Assembly: GCF_905171775.1 (NCBI RefSeq)
Contig: NC_053494.1
Span: 163,171,101-163,235,100 of the forward strand
Length of the DNA: 64,000 nucleotides
Direction: 5' to 3'
Origin: Rana temporaria
Taxonomy: Eukaryota > Chordata > Amphibia > Anura > Ranidae
The first letter of the stretch is position 1; every line of letters starts with the position of its first letter. The notes beneath the pieces were generated by a model, which saw only the letters and a program-made list of their open reading frames with translations, was not told the origin of the DNA and did not search any database. Shown piece after piece: positions 33,408-46,281 of this stretch. Position numbers and translations under genes: made by a program.

Positions 33408-33930
33408 TTAACCACTTCAGCCCCAGAAGGTTTTACCCCCTTAATGACCGGGTAATTTTTTTGCATTACGACACTGCGTTACTTTAACCGACTATTGCAC
33501 GGGCGTGGGGCGCTTTACCCAAATAAAACTGATATCCTTTTTCCCTCGCAATTACAAAATGACATACAGGTTCATCGTTAAGCGCAATAGAGCCACCCTT
33601 ATGCAGTATATCTGCTGTGGGCGGTCCTTAATTGGTTACCACTGCGCCATTGGCTCCCGCTACTGTCAATCAAAGTTGGCTAGCCAATTGAGGGAGAGGG
33701 GACAGGTCGGGGCGCTGTGTCTGAATGGACACATGGAGCTGTGACTCGGCTTGGGTGCCCCCATAGAAAAGCTGCTTGCTGTGGGGACACTGAACAGGAG
33801 GGAGGGGCCAGGAGCACCGAAGAGGAGGATCCGGGCTGCTCTGTGCAAAGCCACTGCACAGAGCAGGTAAGTATAACATGTTTATTATTTTTATAGGGGG
33901 AAAAAAATTAGACTTTACAATCACTTCAAG
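33408..33930. repeat. Dispersed repeat, 'ttaaccacttcagcccc' type with a TTAA-element tail
   Basis: The left part resembles 27857 and 29000. The right part ends with gactttacaatcacttcaa, like the 23170 family inverted. Confidence 0.5.
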
Positions 33931-34390
33931 TCTAAGCACTTGCAAGCATCCAGAAGTAACACAGCATATCATATGGTACAACAAATCTCAAAGATGGCCA
34001 CTGTTCCTTCGCACATGCTCAGTAGCGTGTATCCAGCTCCATGCTACCGGTTTCATCACAAATGATGTCATCAGTGGCTTGAACAAAAAAAATTAAATTA
34101 CCCCCCCCCTCCACACATTCTAGATGGATTGAGGAATCTCTCCCGCTGTGCTATTGCATTGAGACTTCAATGCCATCAGAATACACTGATCAGTGCTGAC
34201 TACAATAGCCAGTGCCACTGATCGTTCACAAAAAAAAAAACAGGCTGGTTGTACACAAGTCGATCAATAGATTGACCTGTGTACAACCAGCCTGCTACTT
34301 CATGGATAAAAATTCAGCCAGTGCCTGCTGAACCGGACGAATCTCGATCCATGCGTGACCACACTCAGGCTGGGTATACACATACCAAAA

Positions 34391-34560
34391 TGATTTACTA
34401 AAACTGGAGCAAGCAGAATCTGGTGCAGCTCTGCATGAAAACCAATCCATTTCCAGTTTATTGTCAAGGTTTAATTTGAACAAGCTAAAGTTAGAAGCTG
34501 ATTGGCTACCATGCACAGCTGCATCAGACTCTTAAGAGCTCCAGTTTTAGTAAGTCTCCC
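34391..34560. repeat. MITE with 'atttactaaaactgg' ends, copy 2
   Basis: The ends gatttactaaaactgga and tccagttttagtaagtc are inverted. The interior shares gaatctggtgcagct with 27102-27275. Confidence 0.75.
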
Positions 34561-34784
34561 GCAGACCCTTTTTAAGAGTAGCCCGTTTTACATATTTGTG
34601 TTTTTATTTAATATAAGGGGCTTTTCATTAAAAAAGGCCAATTTTTTTTCTTCTTTTTTTTACCATGCCTGAACATTGTCACCTGGAGGTAAATCCTCCT
34701 CCAAGGGAAGCACAAAATGCTGTATAAACCCCTGAGATTCTAAACCCTTTTTTTATTCAAAAGCAAAAACTAGCATTCCACTTT

Positions 34785-35068
34785 GAGCCTAGGTTCACAC
34801 TGCTGCGAATTCAAAATCGCAGTAAAATGCGCGATTTTACCGCGATTTCGCGGCCGATTTTGCCGCGATTTCGGCCGCAATTTAATGTAAATCGCGGCCC
34901 GAAATTGCAAAAAGTAGTACAGGAACTACTTTTTGAAATCGCAGATGCGGCGTCGCACTGATTAGGACAGTGCCATTGCCGACAATTGCCGCCGATTTGA
35001 GATGCGATTTGACATGTCAAATCGCATCTCAAATCGTTCCAAAGCGTACCCAGTGTGAACCAGGGCTA
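34785..35068. repeat. MITE with 'ggttcacactg' ends
   Basis: The ends cctaggttcacactg and cagtgtgaaccaggg are inverted. The interior has several short gcgattt palindromes and a tgagatgcgatttgaca hairpin. Confidence 0.75.
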
Positions 35069-35499
35069 AAGCCTACATTTACACATTGTACACTTGTAAC
35101 ATATATCCTTCTACATTGTAGTCACTGGCAGTTAATGCAACACACAGCAGCTGCGACAAAAAAGCAGTGCATGCAAAATAAAAGAAAATCGATAACCAAC
35201 TTCAATATGAACAACCATGGTCACCTGGGTGGGAAGTGAGGTAAATCCTTCTCCAAAAAGAACACAACTTGCTATAATCCTGAGATTCTAAACCTTCCCC
35301 ATTCTATTTAAAAGCTAAAAAAAACTTGCATTCCACTTTAAAGCCCACATTTACACATTTTATGCCTGTAACATAAGCTGTGTAGAAACACTGTAATCAC
35401 TGGTAGTTAATGCAGCACACAGCATCTGCAATAAAGAAGCAGTGCAAGGCGATTGAACAAGGTTTTCCAGCAGTGCCGTTCAACAGAGGCCAATCTAAT
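35069..35499. repeat. Direct repeat pair, low-copy DNA
   Basis: About 35077-35180 and 35338-35440 are similar (cccacatttacaca, gtagttaatgcagcacacagc), consistent with a local duplication of roughly 260-bp period. Confidence 0.55.
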
Positions 35500-35803
35500 G
35501 CTGGCCATACACTATACGAAAAATGGTATGAAATTCGGTCGTTCAGACAGTTCGTTCGTTTTTCGATCAGTAAATCGGCACAAAATCGATAATCGTTGGA
35601 ACGTTTTTGAGCAAAAAAAAAAAACGAAGGACAAGTTTGGAAATTTTCTACCGATGAGATGGAAAGGTTAATGTGTTTCCCATCCGAACTTTCTGCACTA
35701 GCTATATGTCCACTGAATGATTTATCGGTCATTACCTGATGGCACTGTCTGTGCCCACGGCCGAAAGTTTGTTTGGACGATTTTTCGTATAGTGTATCAA
35801 CAG
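35500..35803. repeat. MITE with 'ctggccatacactatacgaa' ends
   Basis: Left ggccatacactatacgaaaa and right ttttcgtatagtgtatcaac are inverted over about 17 bp. Confidence 0.8.
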
Positions 35804-36174
35804 CATCACAGTCCGCTTCTGTCGAACCTGGAGGGCTACACACAGATTGAATCTGTCCCTGCTGTACTCGGCTTTAAAGATTTTCTATGTTCAAGTCTAA
35901 CTCCTGCTACAAGGGCACTGTAAACAAGAAACGCACAAAGCACACCTTTTGAGTATCACGGCAAAATCTAAGAGGTGATCTAAAGCTGAACCCCAGCCTT
36001 CCCTGTCCATTACTGAAATCGATTACAGATTTCATTGCACACTGAATTTCTCACAATATGCATTAGAAGTTGCAGCAAGTCAGACAGAGCCCACCTCATT
36101 CCTATACTGGAGGACATCCAGCATAATCTAGCCATTATCACCCCAGCCTAACTGCCCCTGGCCCTCCCTGTTTA

Positions 36175-36458
36175 GACCCCTTTCTCACTGAGGCGCTCAT
36201 AGCGTCGGCGGTAAAACTTCGCTATTTTTTCCACTGCCGCTATGGGTGGATTTGTGGCGCATTTCGGCCGATAGCGGGGCAGTTTTACCCCCCGCTAGCG
36301 GCTGAGAAAGGTTTAAAACCGCAACAGCGGTATAGCCGCACTGTAAACTCACCGCTCCTTCACTGCTCCAAAGATGTGGCTAGCAGGACTTTTTTTTACT
36401 GTCCTGCTAGCGTAACGCTAGCAGGATGGTAAAAGCCCTCAGGCTGTGAAAGGGGTCT
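36175..36458. repeat. GC-rich MITE, 'cccctttcacactg' family, copy F
   Basis: The left end is gacccctttctcactgagg and the right end ggctgtgaaaggggtc. The interior has gctagcggctgag and gtcctgctagcg motifs. Confidence 0.75.
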
Positions 36459-36962
36459 TGTTTATTGGATTTCAGTTTTGTCAATTTATTGAGGATCAGC
36501 ATCACATGTGAGGGGTCTGCATGCTAATGCAGCCCACCTAGCACCACCTACAGTTGCGTAACTCCTCCCAAGGGTCAGCCCACTGCTTGCGCCAGGGTTG
36601 ACGAATACTAAGGCAAGGTTATGTGATGTTTCAGGAGACGTTGTTCAACACTCTGCTGGCCTTTCCCACCAAATACGTTTTGTACTGGGACCCAGTGTGG
36701 ACTCCTTTTGAGACAAAAAGTATGTAATGAAAATAATTGTTGTTGTTTCATTAGCATATTGATTGGAGGAACTAGGGAAGGCAAAAGATTAAGGGGATTC
36801 AATTTCAACTTTTTAAGGTTGCAAAACATCCAGCATTAATATTTGTTGATGTGACTGTTTATCCAGCAGGAAAATAGGTTTGTTAACATGACATTTCAAT
36901 GCCAGTCAGTTCACTGCAGCTCCCATCAAATGGGGGGAAAATAAAAGTAACAGATTTGGATT

Positions 36963-37335
36963 TAGGCCCCATTCACACTTGTAAAAGGGGCCGTTTGCAG
37001 CTAACGGCCGGAAACCCTGTGGGGGTGTCCCTGTGATTATCTGCAGATGGGAAGTCGTATTCAAAGCAATAGGAGGTTGACGGCTCCTGAAGCAGTTCAC
37101 GGCCAATCACATGTAATCGCTCCTACAGCAATTATCTGCTGGTGATCACCCCTGGATGCAGTCTGCATCCAGGGGTGATCATTCACATTTAATTGTTGCA
37201 CATGTGATTGGCCACGAACAGTTGTGGGAGTTGTCAGCCTTTCAGTGGTGCGCCCCACCTGCAGGTAATCGCAGGGAAACCCCTTTGCGTCTCCCGCCGT
37301 TAATCGCACTCAGCCTCATTTGTAAGTGTTAACGG
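36963..37335. repeat. MITE with 'ggccccattcacacttgtaa' end and internal hairpin
   Basis: Left ccattcacacttgtaa, right tttgtaagtgttaacggg. It includes the palindrome atcacccctggatgca/tgcatccaggggtgat at 37144-37180. Confidence 0.65.
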
Positions 37336-37343
37336 GACATTTA

Positions 37344-37735
37344 GGGCCCTTTCACACGGGGCGGATCAGTAATGATCCGCCTCCGTGTGTCAGTCAAGCT
37401 CAGCGGGGATCCTCCGTAAAATCTCTGCTGAGCCGTCGGCTGACAGGGCGGTCCCCGCACACTGTGCAGGGACCGCCCTGTCTTTCCTCCGCTCTCCCCT
37501 ATGGGGGGATCGCGTGAACATGGACCGTGTGTCCGTGTTCACCCGATCCGCCAGACGGAAGAAAAATAGGATTTTCTTCCGTCCGATTTTGCGGAGGCGG
37601 GTGATTACGGGTGTCAGCGGATGGTCATCCACTGACACCCGCAATCACATAGGGACCAATGTATGTCCCGTTTTCATCCGCAAACGGATGAATGAAAATG
37701 CGGACATACGGTCCACACGTCTGAAAGGCGCCTTA
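37344..37735. repeat. MITE with 'ggccctttcacacgggg' end
   Basis: The left end is gggccctttcacacgggg and the right end cacacgtctgaaaggcgcc. The interior stem is ggcggtccccgcacactgtg and cacagtgtgcgggg-like text. Confidence 0.7.
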
Positions 37736-37739
37736 CTTT

Positions 37740-38929
37740 CTACCATCCTGCCCAAACTGTCTTGCATGCACACCCCACCCTAGTGGCTCAGAATTCTCAT
37801 ACACTTACTATAGATGTGTGGGCTCTGGACAAGGCAAAGCTGCCTCAGGAGGAGTGAGAGGGGGAATGAATGTATACGGTATGCGTGTGAATGTTGGTGT
37901 TAAGTTTGCCAATCAAAAGGTTTTGCTTACTTTTAAAGAAATTTTTATAGAAAATAAATACCTATTGTAAAAAAGTATTAAAAAATTGCTGTAGATGCAC
38001 AGTTCCCTATGCCACTACAACAAAACTCTGTTGGCAGCCCAGGGTAGTGGCAATGATTATGCGTCCAGATGGCACTTGGGCACAGTGTAGCATGCACAGG
38101 CCCTTTATTGTACATGTCTGATTGTCAGTAGTATGATGTGAGGACAGCTGAGCATATGTATTGCTTATGCAAAAAACTGTCACTGCCCAGCAGGATGAAA
38201 ATCTTCCCATTCCATTCACTCTCATGTAAACCAATTACAACATTTTTCTGGGGGCTCGAGTCTCCTTCCTTGTGGGTCAGATAGATGGGGGAACCTGGAA
38301 CACCCAGTGCAAGAGCCTTACAGCCAAACTTCCCAACAGACATGAAGCAAGGGGAAAATCACTCTATTGCTAATTTCTCAAAAATATCAGTTTTGATTAA
38401 ACTGACTTTGTCATCATAAAATAATTTTTTATTGCATAAAATGTTTTAATTTACTGTGGATTTTACCGCATCATTGCGGAAAGCACAGGAATTTAGTTAA
38501 CCCCTTATCTTTACCATGATCTATTTATAGGACTTGCGTGACAATGTGTAATATTTTTAGCAAGAAAAAAAAAAACATAGGTTATCTCTTGGTCAGTTTT
38601 TTGCCATAGTTAAGTCATTTTGTGGAATTTTCCAGGATGGCTGTGAACAGAGTTGATTGTGAGTGAACAGTGTTTTCATTGAATGTATATTACAAGAAAG
38701 TATTAGTCATTCGTGGCTCTTTATCTTCTGCCTGACATGTAGTACATGTCTATTTTCTCTACTTTAACCCATTTGTGTCTGGCACTTCCTGCAGTCCATA
38801 TTTCTTCTTCATTCTCAATGTGATGCAGTCCTGTGCTGGTTAAGTAATCAAGAAAGTCGTGCGTAGGGGGGATACGGGGGAGGGAGACTGAGTTGATGAA
38901 TACATAAAGGCTGCTGCTCTGTTTCATTG
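37740..38929. other. Apparently low-copy DNA upstream of the alpha1-type CHN1 exon
   Basis: No repeat family or gene is recognised. Confidence 0.4.
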
Positions 38930-39391
38930 GTTAGATATGCGCTTATTGTGGCCAGTCTAAAACGGCGTGACTGCAAAGCCCACTCAGTCCCCCCTCCCCT
39001 CCTCTTCACTCACTAAGCCGATACCTCAGACTTAGAGCATCCTTCTAATCAACAATTCTCACTCCCTGGCTGGGCTTTAAACCATCTGGACGCTGGGTCC
39101 TGATCTTTTTACAGATATTTTTTTTAAATGGAAGGAAAGAAAAATCCACTTCCAAATGCACACTCCAAGTACTCCAGTCATCATAACCAACTGGTTTTCA
39201 ATAGGCAACTTAATAGTCAGCACTGATTTAAACCACAGTATATTAATGTCCAGGATGTTCGTCTCTGCATCGTAAAAAGATTTTATATATTTTTTTTGTT
39301 GGTTTTTTTTTGGTCGTTGCACTGGGGCTTTTTACTGTATTTATTAAGATTTTTTTTTCAAGTTGAAGAAAACTTTATTTTTTGTTCAAAA
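38930..39391 (+). promoter_or_regulatory. Candidate alpha1-chimaerin promoter and 5' untranslated region
   Basis: This block is unusually free of transposon text. It contains a C-rich stretch at 38988-39010 and a TATA-like tttatatattt at about 39282-39292. The alpha1 isoform is known to be made from an internal promoter, so one is expected here. The exact start site cannot be seen. Confidence 0.35.
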
Positions 39392-39634
39392 ATGCCTTCA
39401 GGAGAATCGCAGCTAAAATATGTCAAAACTGCTCATCCCAGAAAGCACGAAAGCCAGCAGCCGGATCTGTTGGCTACTGCTCTGGGGAGGAAACTAAACT
39501 CTCAAAAGACTTCTGCAACCTTCTGGCAACCACTGAAACTTTTTGCTTATTCACAGTTAACGTCCCTCGTGAGAAGAGCAACGTTAAAAGAAAATGAACA
39601 GGTTCCCAAGTACGAAAAAGTCCACAATTTTAAG
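39392..39634 (+). CDS. CHN1: Alpha-chimaerin exon: alpha1-specific N-terminus plus shared LTSLVRRATLKENEQ segment
   Basis: Alpha-chimaerin is a GTPase-activating protein for Rac, recruited to membranes by diacylglycerol and phorbol esters, and acts in neuronal guidance. This exon encodes 81 residues, starting at an ATG with A at -3 and no other in-frame ATG nearby. Residues 1-55 match the alpha1-type N-terminus (WQPLKLFAYSQ). Residues 56-81 are shared with alpha2, including PKYEKVHNFK. The His of VHNF is the first zinc ligand of the C1 domain. The exon ends in phase 0 at aag|gtaaga. An internal acceptor (tattcacag, ending 39556) lies exactly before the shared segment. I prefer CHN1 to CHN2 because KMVPNDCKPDL and KKVYSCDLTT downstream fit alpha. 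Confidence 0.93.
39541..39556 (+). promoter_or_regulatory. CHN1: Internal 3' splice acceptor for the SH2-containing (alpha2) transcript
   Basis: The text ttttgcttattcacag is a good acceptor ending at 39556. In alpha1 the same bases are read as codons Phe-Ala-Tyr-Ser-Gln. In alpha2 they would be intron, and the exon would begin at LTSLV. The isoform relationship is from established knowledge of chimaerins; use here is inferred. Confidence 0.7.
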
Positions 39635-42553
39635 GTAAGATTTTGTTGCATGCTGTACGGAGTTTCTTCCTATTATACTTTTTCTCTGACAGAAAAATGA
39701 ACTGAGTTTATCAAAATGCCTTGGTTTATGATGATCTGCTGTTTTATCAGATTGTGTTATATGGTATATACACTTTGTCTGGCAAATAGAGGTGCATGAT
39801 TTACAGTGAGTGTAGGGAAAAGTTCTGGCTTCAATATTGGCATGTATGGAATTCTCTCTGCAATCTTTTTAGTAAATCCGCAAACCTGACCTGCAACATT
39901 CTGGCTGGGGGTCTGAGTAAGCAGCCACAATAACAATAGATGTTGAACGGTCTTTTGTCATATATGAAGATGCACCTGGCAGTGTATTCTCAGCTGTAGT
40001 GTTTAAGGAGGGACAATATCAAATTTAGAAAAGTTAGTTACAAGTCGGTGTTCTTTAAACAAATGTGGGTGGTCAGAGATAATTGTGTTTAAAACACAAA
40101 ATGTTGGAAGTCTGAAGTTTCTTTTTTTATCAGACATGGGCACTTTAATGTGTCAGATTTATGAGGAGCTTCAGGTGCCAGCATGATTGACCAGCCACTG
40201 GCTAGTATGGCATGCTGGCACTTACACCTAGAGAGCGATAGACTACACATGTTCTTTTAACTGCTTCCCTGTCTTACAAAGTTGATGTTTTAAAGGTATG
40301 ACAGAGAGCAGTGCAAAATGCAATCTTTGTTTTCTCCAGAGTAGTGTACTATTAACTATAAAATGTTCACGTGACCACCCTATTCCATGTGTCTATTTCT
40401 CCATGGCAACAAGCAAAAATGCCAATGTTTACTTTGGATGCCTACAAACATTTACACATTTTGATAAGTAGAATTTAACAAAAAAAAAAATTAAGTTGAT
40501 AACTGTAAGAAAAAATTGATGTGCTGCTGAGCTTTGGAGGCGGAGCTGTTTTTATTTTTTTTACATTTGAGCTAGTACTTTTACTTTTAAGGGTCAGTCA
40601 ATATAAAACTGGTTTCTTAATTGTGGGTAGATGCCAACCTCCCCACAAGGGAGGTTTTATATCTTTCTGGTACTTTGGCTTTAAAATATTTGCTTCAAAT
40701 ATTTAAAACTCCCTCACTACTGAGAGAGGGGTACTAGCAAGCCTGTCTGTGCTATGGTTTTTAATTTATTTTAAACCACAGATATGCAGCAGAATATTGA
40801 CACCAAATTCATAACCAATTTCTGATATATTGGCATTTGTTCCCATTATCTAGCACTGGTAGTTCTCAGCATGGGGCTTTCGGCACTGATGAGTGACAAG
40901 TTGGTGTATTTTGCACATATCCTGACCCTTCACCTAAACTTCAAGGGCCATATTCATAAAGAGGTGAAGGTGTTTTTAGTTTTGGATAGAATGCTGAAGG
41001 GTTGGAACCCTGTCCCTGCTAGGAAGATGAACTCTCTGGTTATCCTGATGGCCACTGTCATTGGGATTGAAAGGGTAAGTCCAAAATCTTCACCAGAAGA
41101 GAAATCTCCCCAAAAAGGCACAGATGGCAAAATGACATGAAAGGTCTATCCTATTAAGTGCCAGGGCAGAACAGGGCAGGCGCTTTATTCTCTCCTCACC
41201 TGAGCCCACAAATTTGATTAAATTCCTCAATTATCACCCATCCCCCAATTAACACTTAACTTCTACCCGGAACTCTTAAAGGAACACTTTAAAACCTAAC
41301 ATTTGATTCTCGAAATCCTAACCTTTCCCTACTGGTTCAGAGCCATGCTTATTTTGTCAGGCACCAGGATAAGTGCCAAAACCTTTTTGTTCTGAACCAA
41401 AAATTGTATAATTTTCAGCTGACAAATTTTACATGCCCACATTATGTGAAACATACCCCAAATCATAATCCTAAACTATTTGTTAGCTTTATGCTTTCCA
41501 TACAAGTTTAAATGGGAATCTCATCCTACCTCAAGCAAGCTGGTATTCTTCCATCCTTGCTTCCCCCCACTTCACTCTTTGGAAGAGTCATCACACTTAA
41601 ATGTAGATGTTCCTCGAGACCAATATTGACTCACATGAGACCTTCATGGAACATTTATTCCCGTTAATGTTTTAATCCATAAATGCTTTTGTTCTGCACC
41701 ACAAACTTCAAGAGTGACTATATTTTCCACTGACCACTCAATAAAAAAAGATGCTTCCAGACAGTTTGTGGCTTTTCTTTTTTTTTAATACATAGAGAAG
41801 CCATGCTAAATAAACATATGCTCTGCTATGCAGATCAGCCAGATGGTCTTGTGCTCTTGTCTGGCTTTACTGTAGGATTAATGAAGTGGCCTCACTAGCT
41901 AACAAGTGTCTGTTAAACACAATGACTCTGGCAGATCCTCCCTTCAGTATTATTTAGGTGATGATTTCTCACGATCACTGGGATGAATTCTAATCCAAAT
42001 TTGCCTACGCCTACTCTAATTCTCTGTGGCACATTTCCATGCTGCGCCTTCATACGTCGGCCTCTTCCATGTGATAATGGCTAATGCCGTAGACCGCTGC
42101 CAATGTGTGGAATATGAAGGTCCCCCTGGAGTCTAATGCACATTGGCACAGCTATTCTAAGACAAATTCAACTATTATCACTGTATGGAATTATATGGTT
42201 AGAAAATAATTTTGGCATACACATCATCTAAATTGGCCTTATAAAACGATCCCACTGCAGTTAGAGCTACCACTCCTGGGGGAAAAACAGTTTAAGATTC
42301 CCATATCTCCCAACAATCAGGCACATGTGGGGAAAATGGAGTCAACCTATGGACGGTCCTGACTCCTTACCTCATAGGTAAAGGTGTTGGTTTCATTTAG
42401 TCATTTTTAGCATCTACTCAAGCTTCCTTTGCCCATAGATGTTAAATTACATTCTTCCAATTAGGCCTAACAACCCCTTGTTTGGGACATTGCATGACAG
42501 CACCTACTATGCATCATGAAACGAGGATCTTGGAAGTCAAAATAACACTGATG
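39635..42553. other. CHN1 intron after the alpha1-type exon, 5' part
   Basis: No coding exon, RNA or clear repeat is recognised. The 41.0-42.4 kb part looks low-copy. A 'gggaggttttat' palindromic phrase lies near 40640-40660. Confidence 0.45.
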
Positions 42554-42792
42554 GGGTTATTTACTAAAGAAAATCCACTTTGCACTGCAAGTGCACTTGG
42601 AAGTGCAGTCGCTGTAGATCCGAGGTGGACGTGCTAGGAAAATAAAAAAACATATTTTAGCTTGCACATGATTGGATGATAAAATCAGCAGAACTTCCCC
42701 TTGTTTCAGATCCACCCCTCAGATTTACAGCAACTGCACTTGAAAGTGCACTTGTAGTGCAATGTGGATTTGCCTTTCGTAAATAACCCCCT
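42554..42792. repeat. MITE with 'ggggttatttac' ends
   Basis: The terminal inverted repeats ggggttatttac and gtaaataacccc are 12 bp and perfect. A second inner pair is aagtgcacttggaagtgcag and ctgcacttgaaagtgcactt. Confidence 0.85.
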
Positions 42793-44050
42793 GAGTGTCA
42801 TTTTTTCCCCAGCATTGGGCTTGTCTGCGCATGGCTCCTTTTCCCTCCTCTATTACCCTACACAGGAGCACTTTGTATGACTAGAGGTGAAACTGGCCCC
42901 GGAGGCTTCATGAGAAAGTTGGATTGTGCAGCATGCTTGCTGGACTGTTCACCTAATTTTCTGGGCCATCATTTTATTTTAAAACACTCCTGATTTTTAA
43001 AATCTGTATTGAAAATGACTTTCTAGATGATGGATTAATCTATTTGTTCTTGGGCTGGTTGTTTTTCCTTATGTTTTGCTTACACCTACACCGACCTGTA
43101 TTGCATCTTTTAATGAAAAGCGTGTCCTGTCATAGGCTAAAGTTCTTTGTCGTTTTTATGGATCTGACAGCCAGAGGGTTTTGTGGGGCAATGAATATAA
43201 ATGCACTCTTTCCCTCCGGCAGTAAGAAGATTGAAAATATGCTGATTGTTGACACACTGCATTAGAAATCCTCTATATAATGGTGTTTTATGCTTCCCTG
43301 TGTTTTTGAGTAATACATTGATTTCCATTATATTCTCATACATACATAAAGTGAAGCTACTGGAGATTGCTCTGGTAGGAACTCTTCAGTCTTCTGTTAA
43401 GAAACACTTCATCCTCTTTGTGAAAGATGTTTCAAATACATGTTACTGACAGCAGCATAGACATGTCAGACTGACGTTGAAGAGCACTGCTTACACCCTT
43501 GTCAGTATATTCCAGAGAGCTAAGCATTACAGTGCATGAGCTGGCTCATTGATCATTTAAATTGGACAACGTTGTTTACGGACACCATTTAAGTCTGAAA
43601 CCCAGAAAAAAACTATGCAGTTGGTTTACATAAATATAAACAGTTTAACTTGCTGAAAGATTTTTATTCCACCACACTTGTGATGCAGCTACACCTACCT
43701 GACAGCACAGTGAGATTCTTTCATGGGCGAGACACCTCTGTGGGCTATAATACAGTTGAGAAATATGCATATCTACTGCCCACTGCTGCTTGCAACTGAA
43801 ATGGGGTGGCGGCAGATTGAATGAAATAATTGGAGTATGGGTACGAATATATTTGTACCTATAAATATATTGTTGGTAAGCCTTGTATAGTGTAGCACCC
43901 AAATGCTTCATTGACTAACCGTAGCAAAAGGGAACTGCAGAAAAAAACGTATAAAATGTATGTTTGATAAACTGAACAACTGAAAGTCTAGCTTTGTGTG
44001 GGCAACAATGTTCTATTCTGTCTAATGGTCCCTTGTGTGTCTGTTTTTAG
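42793..44050. other. CHN1 intron, 3' part, nothing assigned
   Basis: Low-copy-looking sequence. No gene, RNA or named repeat seen. Confidence 0.45.
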
Positions 44051-44248
<198 letters not shown>

Positions 44249-44283
44249 TAACCCCTTTGAAACCATATCCTCAAACAGAACTA

Positions 44284-44641
44284 AAGCCCCATACACATAA
44301 GCAGAATGCCGGGAGACATTTGCCAGTACAAAAATAACCGGCCGACATTCTGCCCGTGTGTAAGTTGGTCTGTCGGGCACGCATGCTGGAAAACCAGCAG
44401 CCGACCGACTTCCGATTGGAGCTCTCAGCTAATGGCAGAAGATGCTGATCCATGTGTTTGGGGGGGGGGGGGGGGGGTTCCCCTCCTCTCTGAACACAGC
44501 TCAGCAGGAGAGATCTCTGGACTAACCTTGCATAATTAATGCAGCGGCTTCCGATTAGGACTGTCCTTCTTTTTTTTTTTTTTTTTTTTTCATGCAACCC
44601 AAACTGTAGTGTGTACCAAACTGTAGTGTGTACCAGGCTTA
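44284..44641. repeat. MITE of the 'gccccatacacat' type
   Basis: It starts agccccatacacataag and ends gtgtaccaggctt. It contains a G-run (44460-44477) and a T-run (44570-44590). Boundaries are approximate. Confidence 0.5.
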
Positions 44642-46281
44642 AGGGGGACAAAAAAACAACTAAATTGTACCTAAGTGGTAGATGATAAAAGGTGATATCT
44701 ACAAGTTTAACCCCTACTGGCTGTATTTGTCTGGCTTATTATAGGACAAATAAACAGTATTTACTAAAAACTTCACATAACTGCAGTGTAGGACAGGTAA
44801 CATTTGCCTTAAGGCCCCACATGGTAGTGCATTCACCATTTGAAAGTTTTTTTTTTTTTTTTCCCAGATGATAAAAACTGCCAAACTCTTAAGAGGCTTT
44901 CTACTTTGCCTCCTAGATGTATCCATTTCTATTTTTATTGTCTTGATGGAAAATAAATAGGTCAGTTTGTCATCACTTTTGAGTCATTGGAGTGATTCCA
45001 GAACATGCTGCCTGAGTAGGTGGAGTAGAAATGGGTAGATCCAAGGGAATTAATAACAATAGAAGGAGGTTATTGGTGTGTGTTCTGTGTATTATATTGC
45101 CATTTAGGTCAAGTGGAATTCCAAGCAAAACTCTACCTAAAATGGGTGTAAGAGGGTAATATTTGCCTAACACATACAGTTGTGGCAGCGTGATCATTTA
45201 AAACTTTTGTGTTGTTGAAAATATGGTAGAATCCACCACCCCCCCATTTTTAAAGTAAAACAATTTTTTTTATTTTTTTTTTTCATTTACTATCTTCAGC
45301 CAGCTGCTCTGCTCCTTTTAAAGCCTCAATATATATGGTGTTTTAATATGAAGACTTTAGCATGGACTTGTTTATTGTGGACTAGCTAATGCTAGTGTGT
45401 GGCTATGGATAGGATTTTCTCCAGTTTTAAATGTATGTAAATGTATTGCAGAACAAATCCTGGATTCTTTTGTTATACCAGCTGAAAAGATTAGTGATAT
45501 TTATCAGGACAGGTTACATTTGCAGCATTACTTATTTTCTGGCCAGTCCAAGTTAGGGAAACTATAACATGAAAGCATGATCACTAACTATAAGAGCTGC
45601 CATTTTTATATAAAACCAATGTCCGTCTAATGACTAATGGAGTAGAACATGACTTTTCATTTACAATCATAGAACTTCAGGAAATTTAGAAAAACAAATT
45701 GATTTTAACGCATAAAAGTGTAGCATGGGAATAAAAAATAAAAAAAATCATACTCATTTAGATGGCTGTCGCACTGATCCCAGCTGCATTTCCTCCTGCC
45801 GCCTCCAAGAACAAGAACTGAGTAATCTAACATTGCTAATCGCTAAGCTCTTGGTCCTCAACCTGCAGAGGGACAGGGACTGTCAGTCACTGGATCTCTG
45901 ATCTGCCCCTCCAGCGCTAACTGGAGCGTTGGGCTGGGAGCGGCTGGCTCAGCAACTCACTGAGAGGCTGAGCCAGCTGTCGGTCCAGGCTTCTGGGTGG
46001 ATCCCAACCATATGGTCCGGATCTTTTCAGAGACTGGCTCTGTGATGTCAGCCGACAACAGGATTTAGCCGACAGTCAGCTGAAAACAGATCACAGGAAT
46101 GCAGAACGAACTGCACTTCTATGACCCACAGGAGAAGAACATCCAAAAAAGCTTTGGCTATACATCTCCTTAAACTATGCCAATATAGTAAATAAGAGGT
46201 GCATTGATGTATGGGCACCTTGTACAAGTAAGATGTTAAAATAAATAAGTAATCTTGAAAGTTCTAGGGGTAGCTGTATAG
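44642..46281. other. CHN1 intron, nothing assigned
   Basis: A ctgctcccagcc-rich segment near 45740-46100 may be part of a dispersed repeat. No gene is recognised. Confidence 0.4.

Noticed and set aside
34811..35843. Several frames of 70-150 codons on both strands
   Set aside because: They coincide with MITE inverted repeats and have no protein features.
39296..39391. N-terminal extension of the alpha1-chimaerin frame
   Set aside because: The frame starts at a TTG, not an ATG, and its text is T-rich and unlike any chimaerin. The ATG at 39392 fits the family.
40871..41140. 89-codon frame in the CHN1 intron
   Set aside because: No domain, no splice context and no similarity I can recognise; length is within chance.
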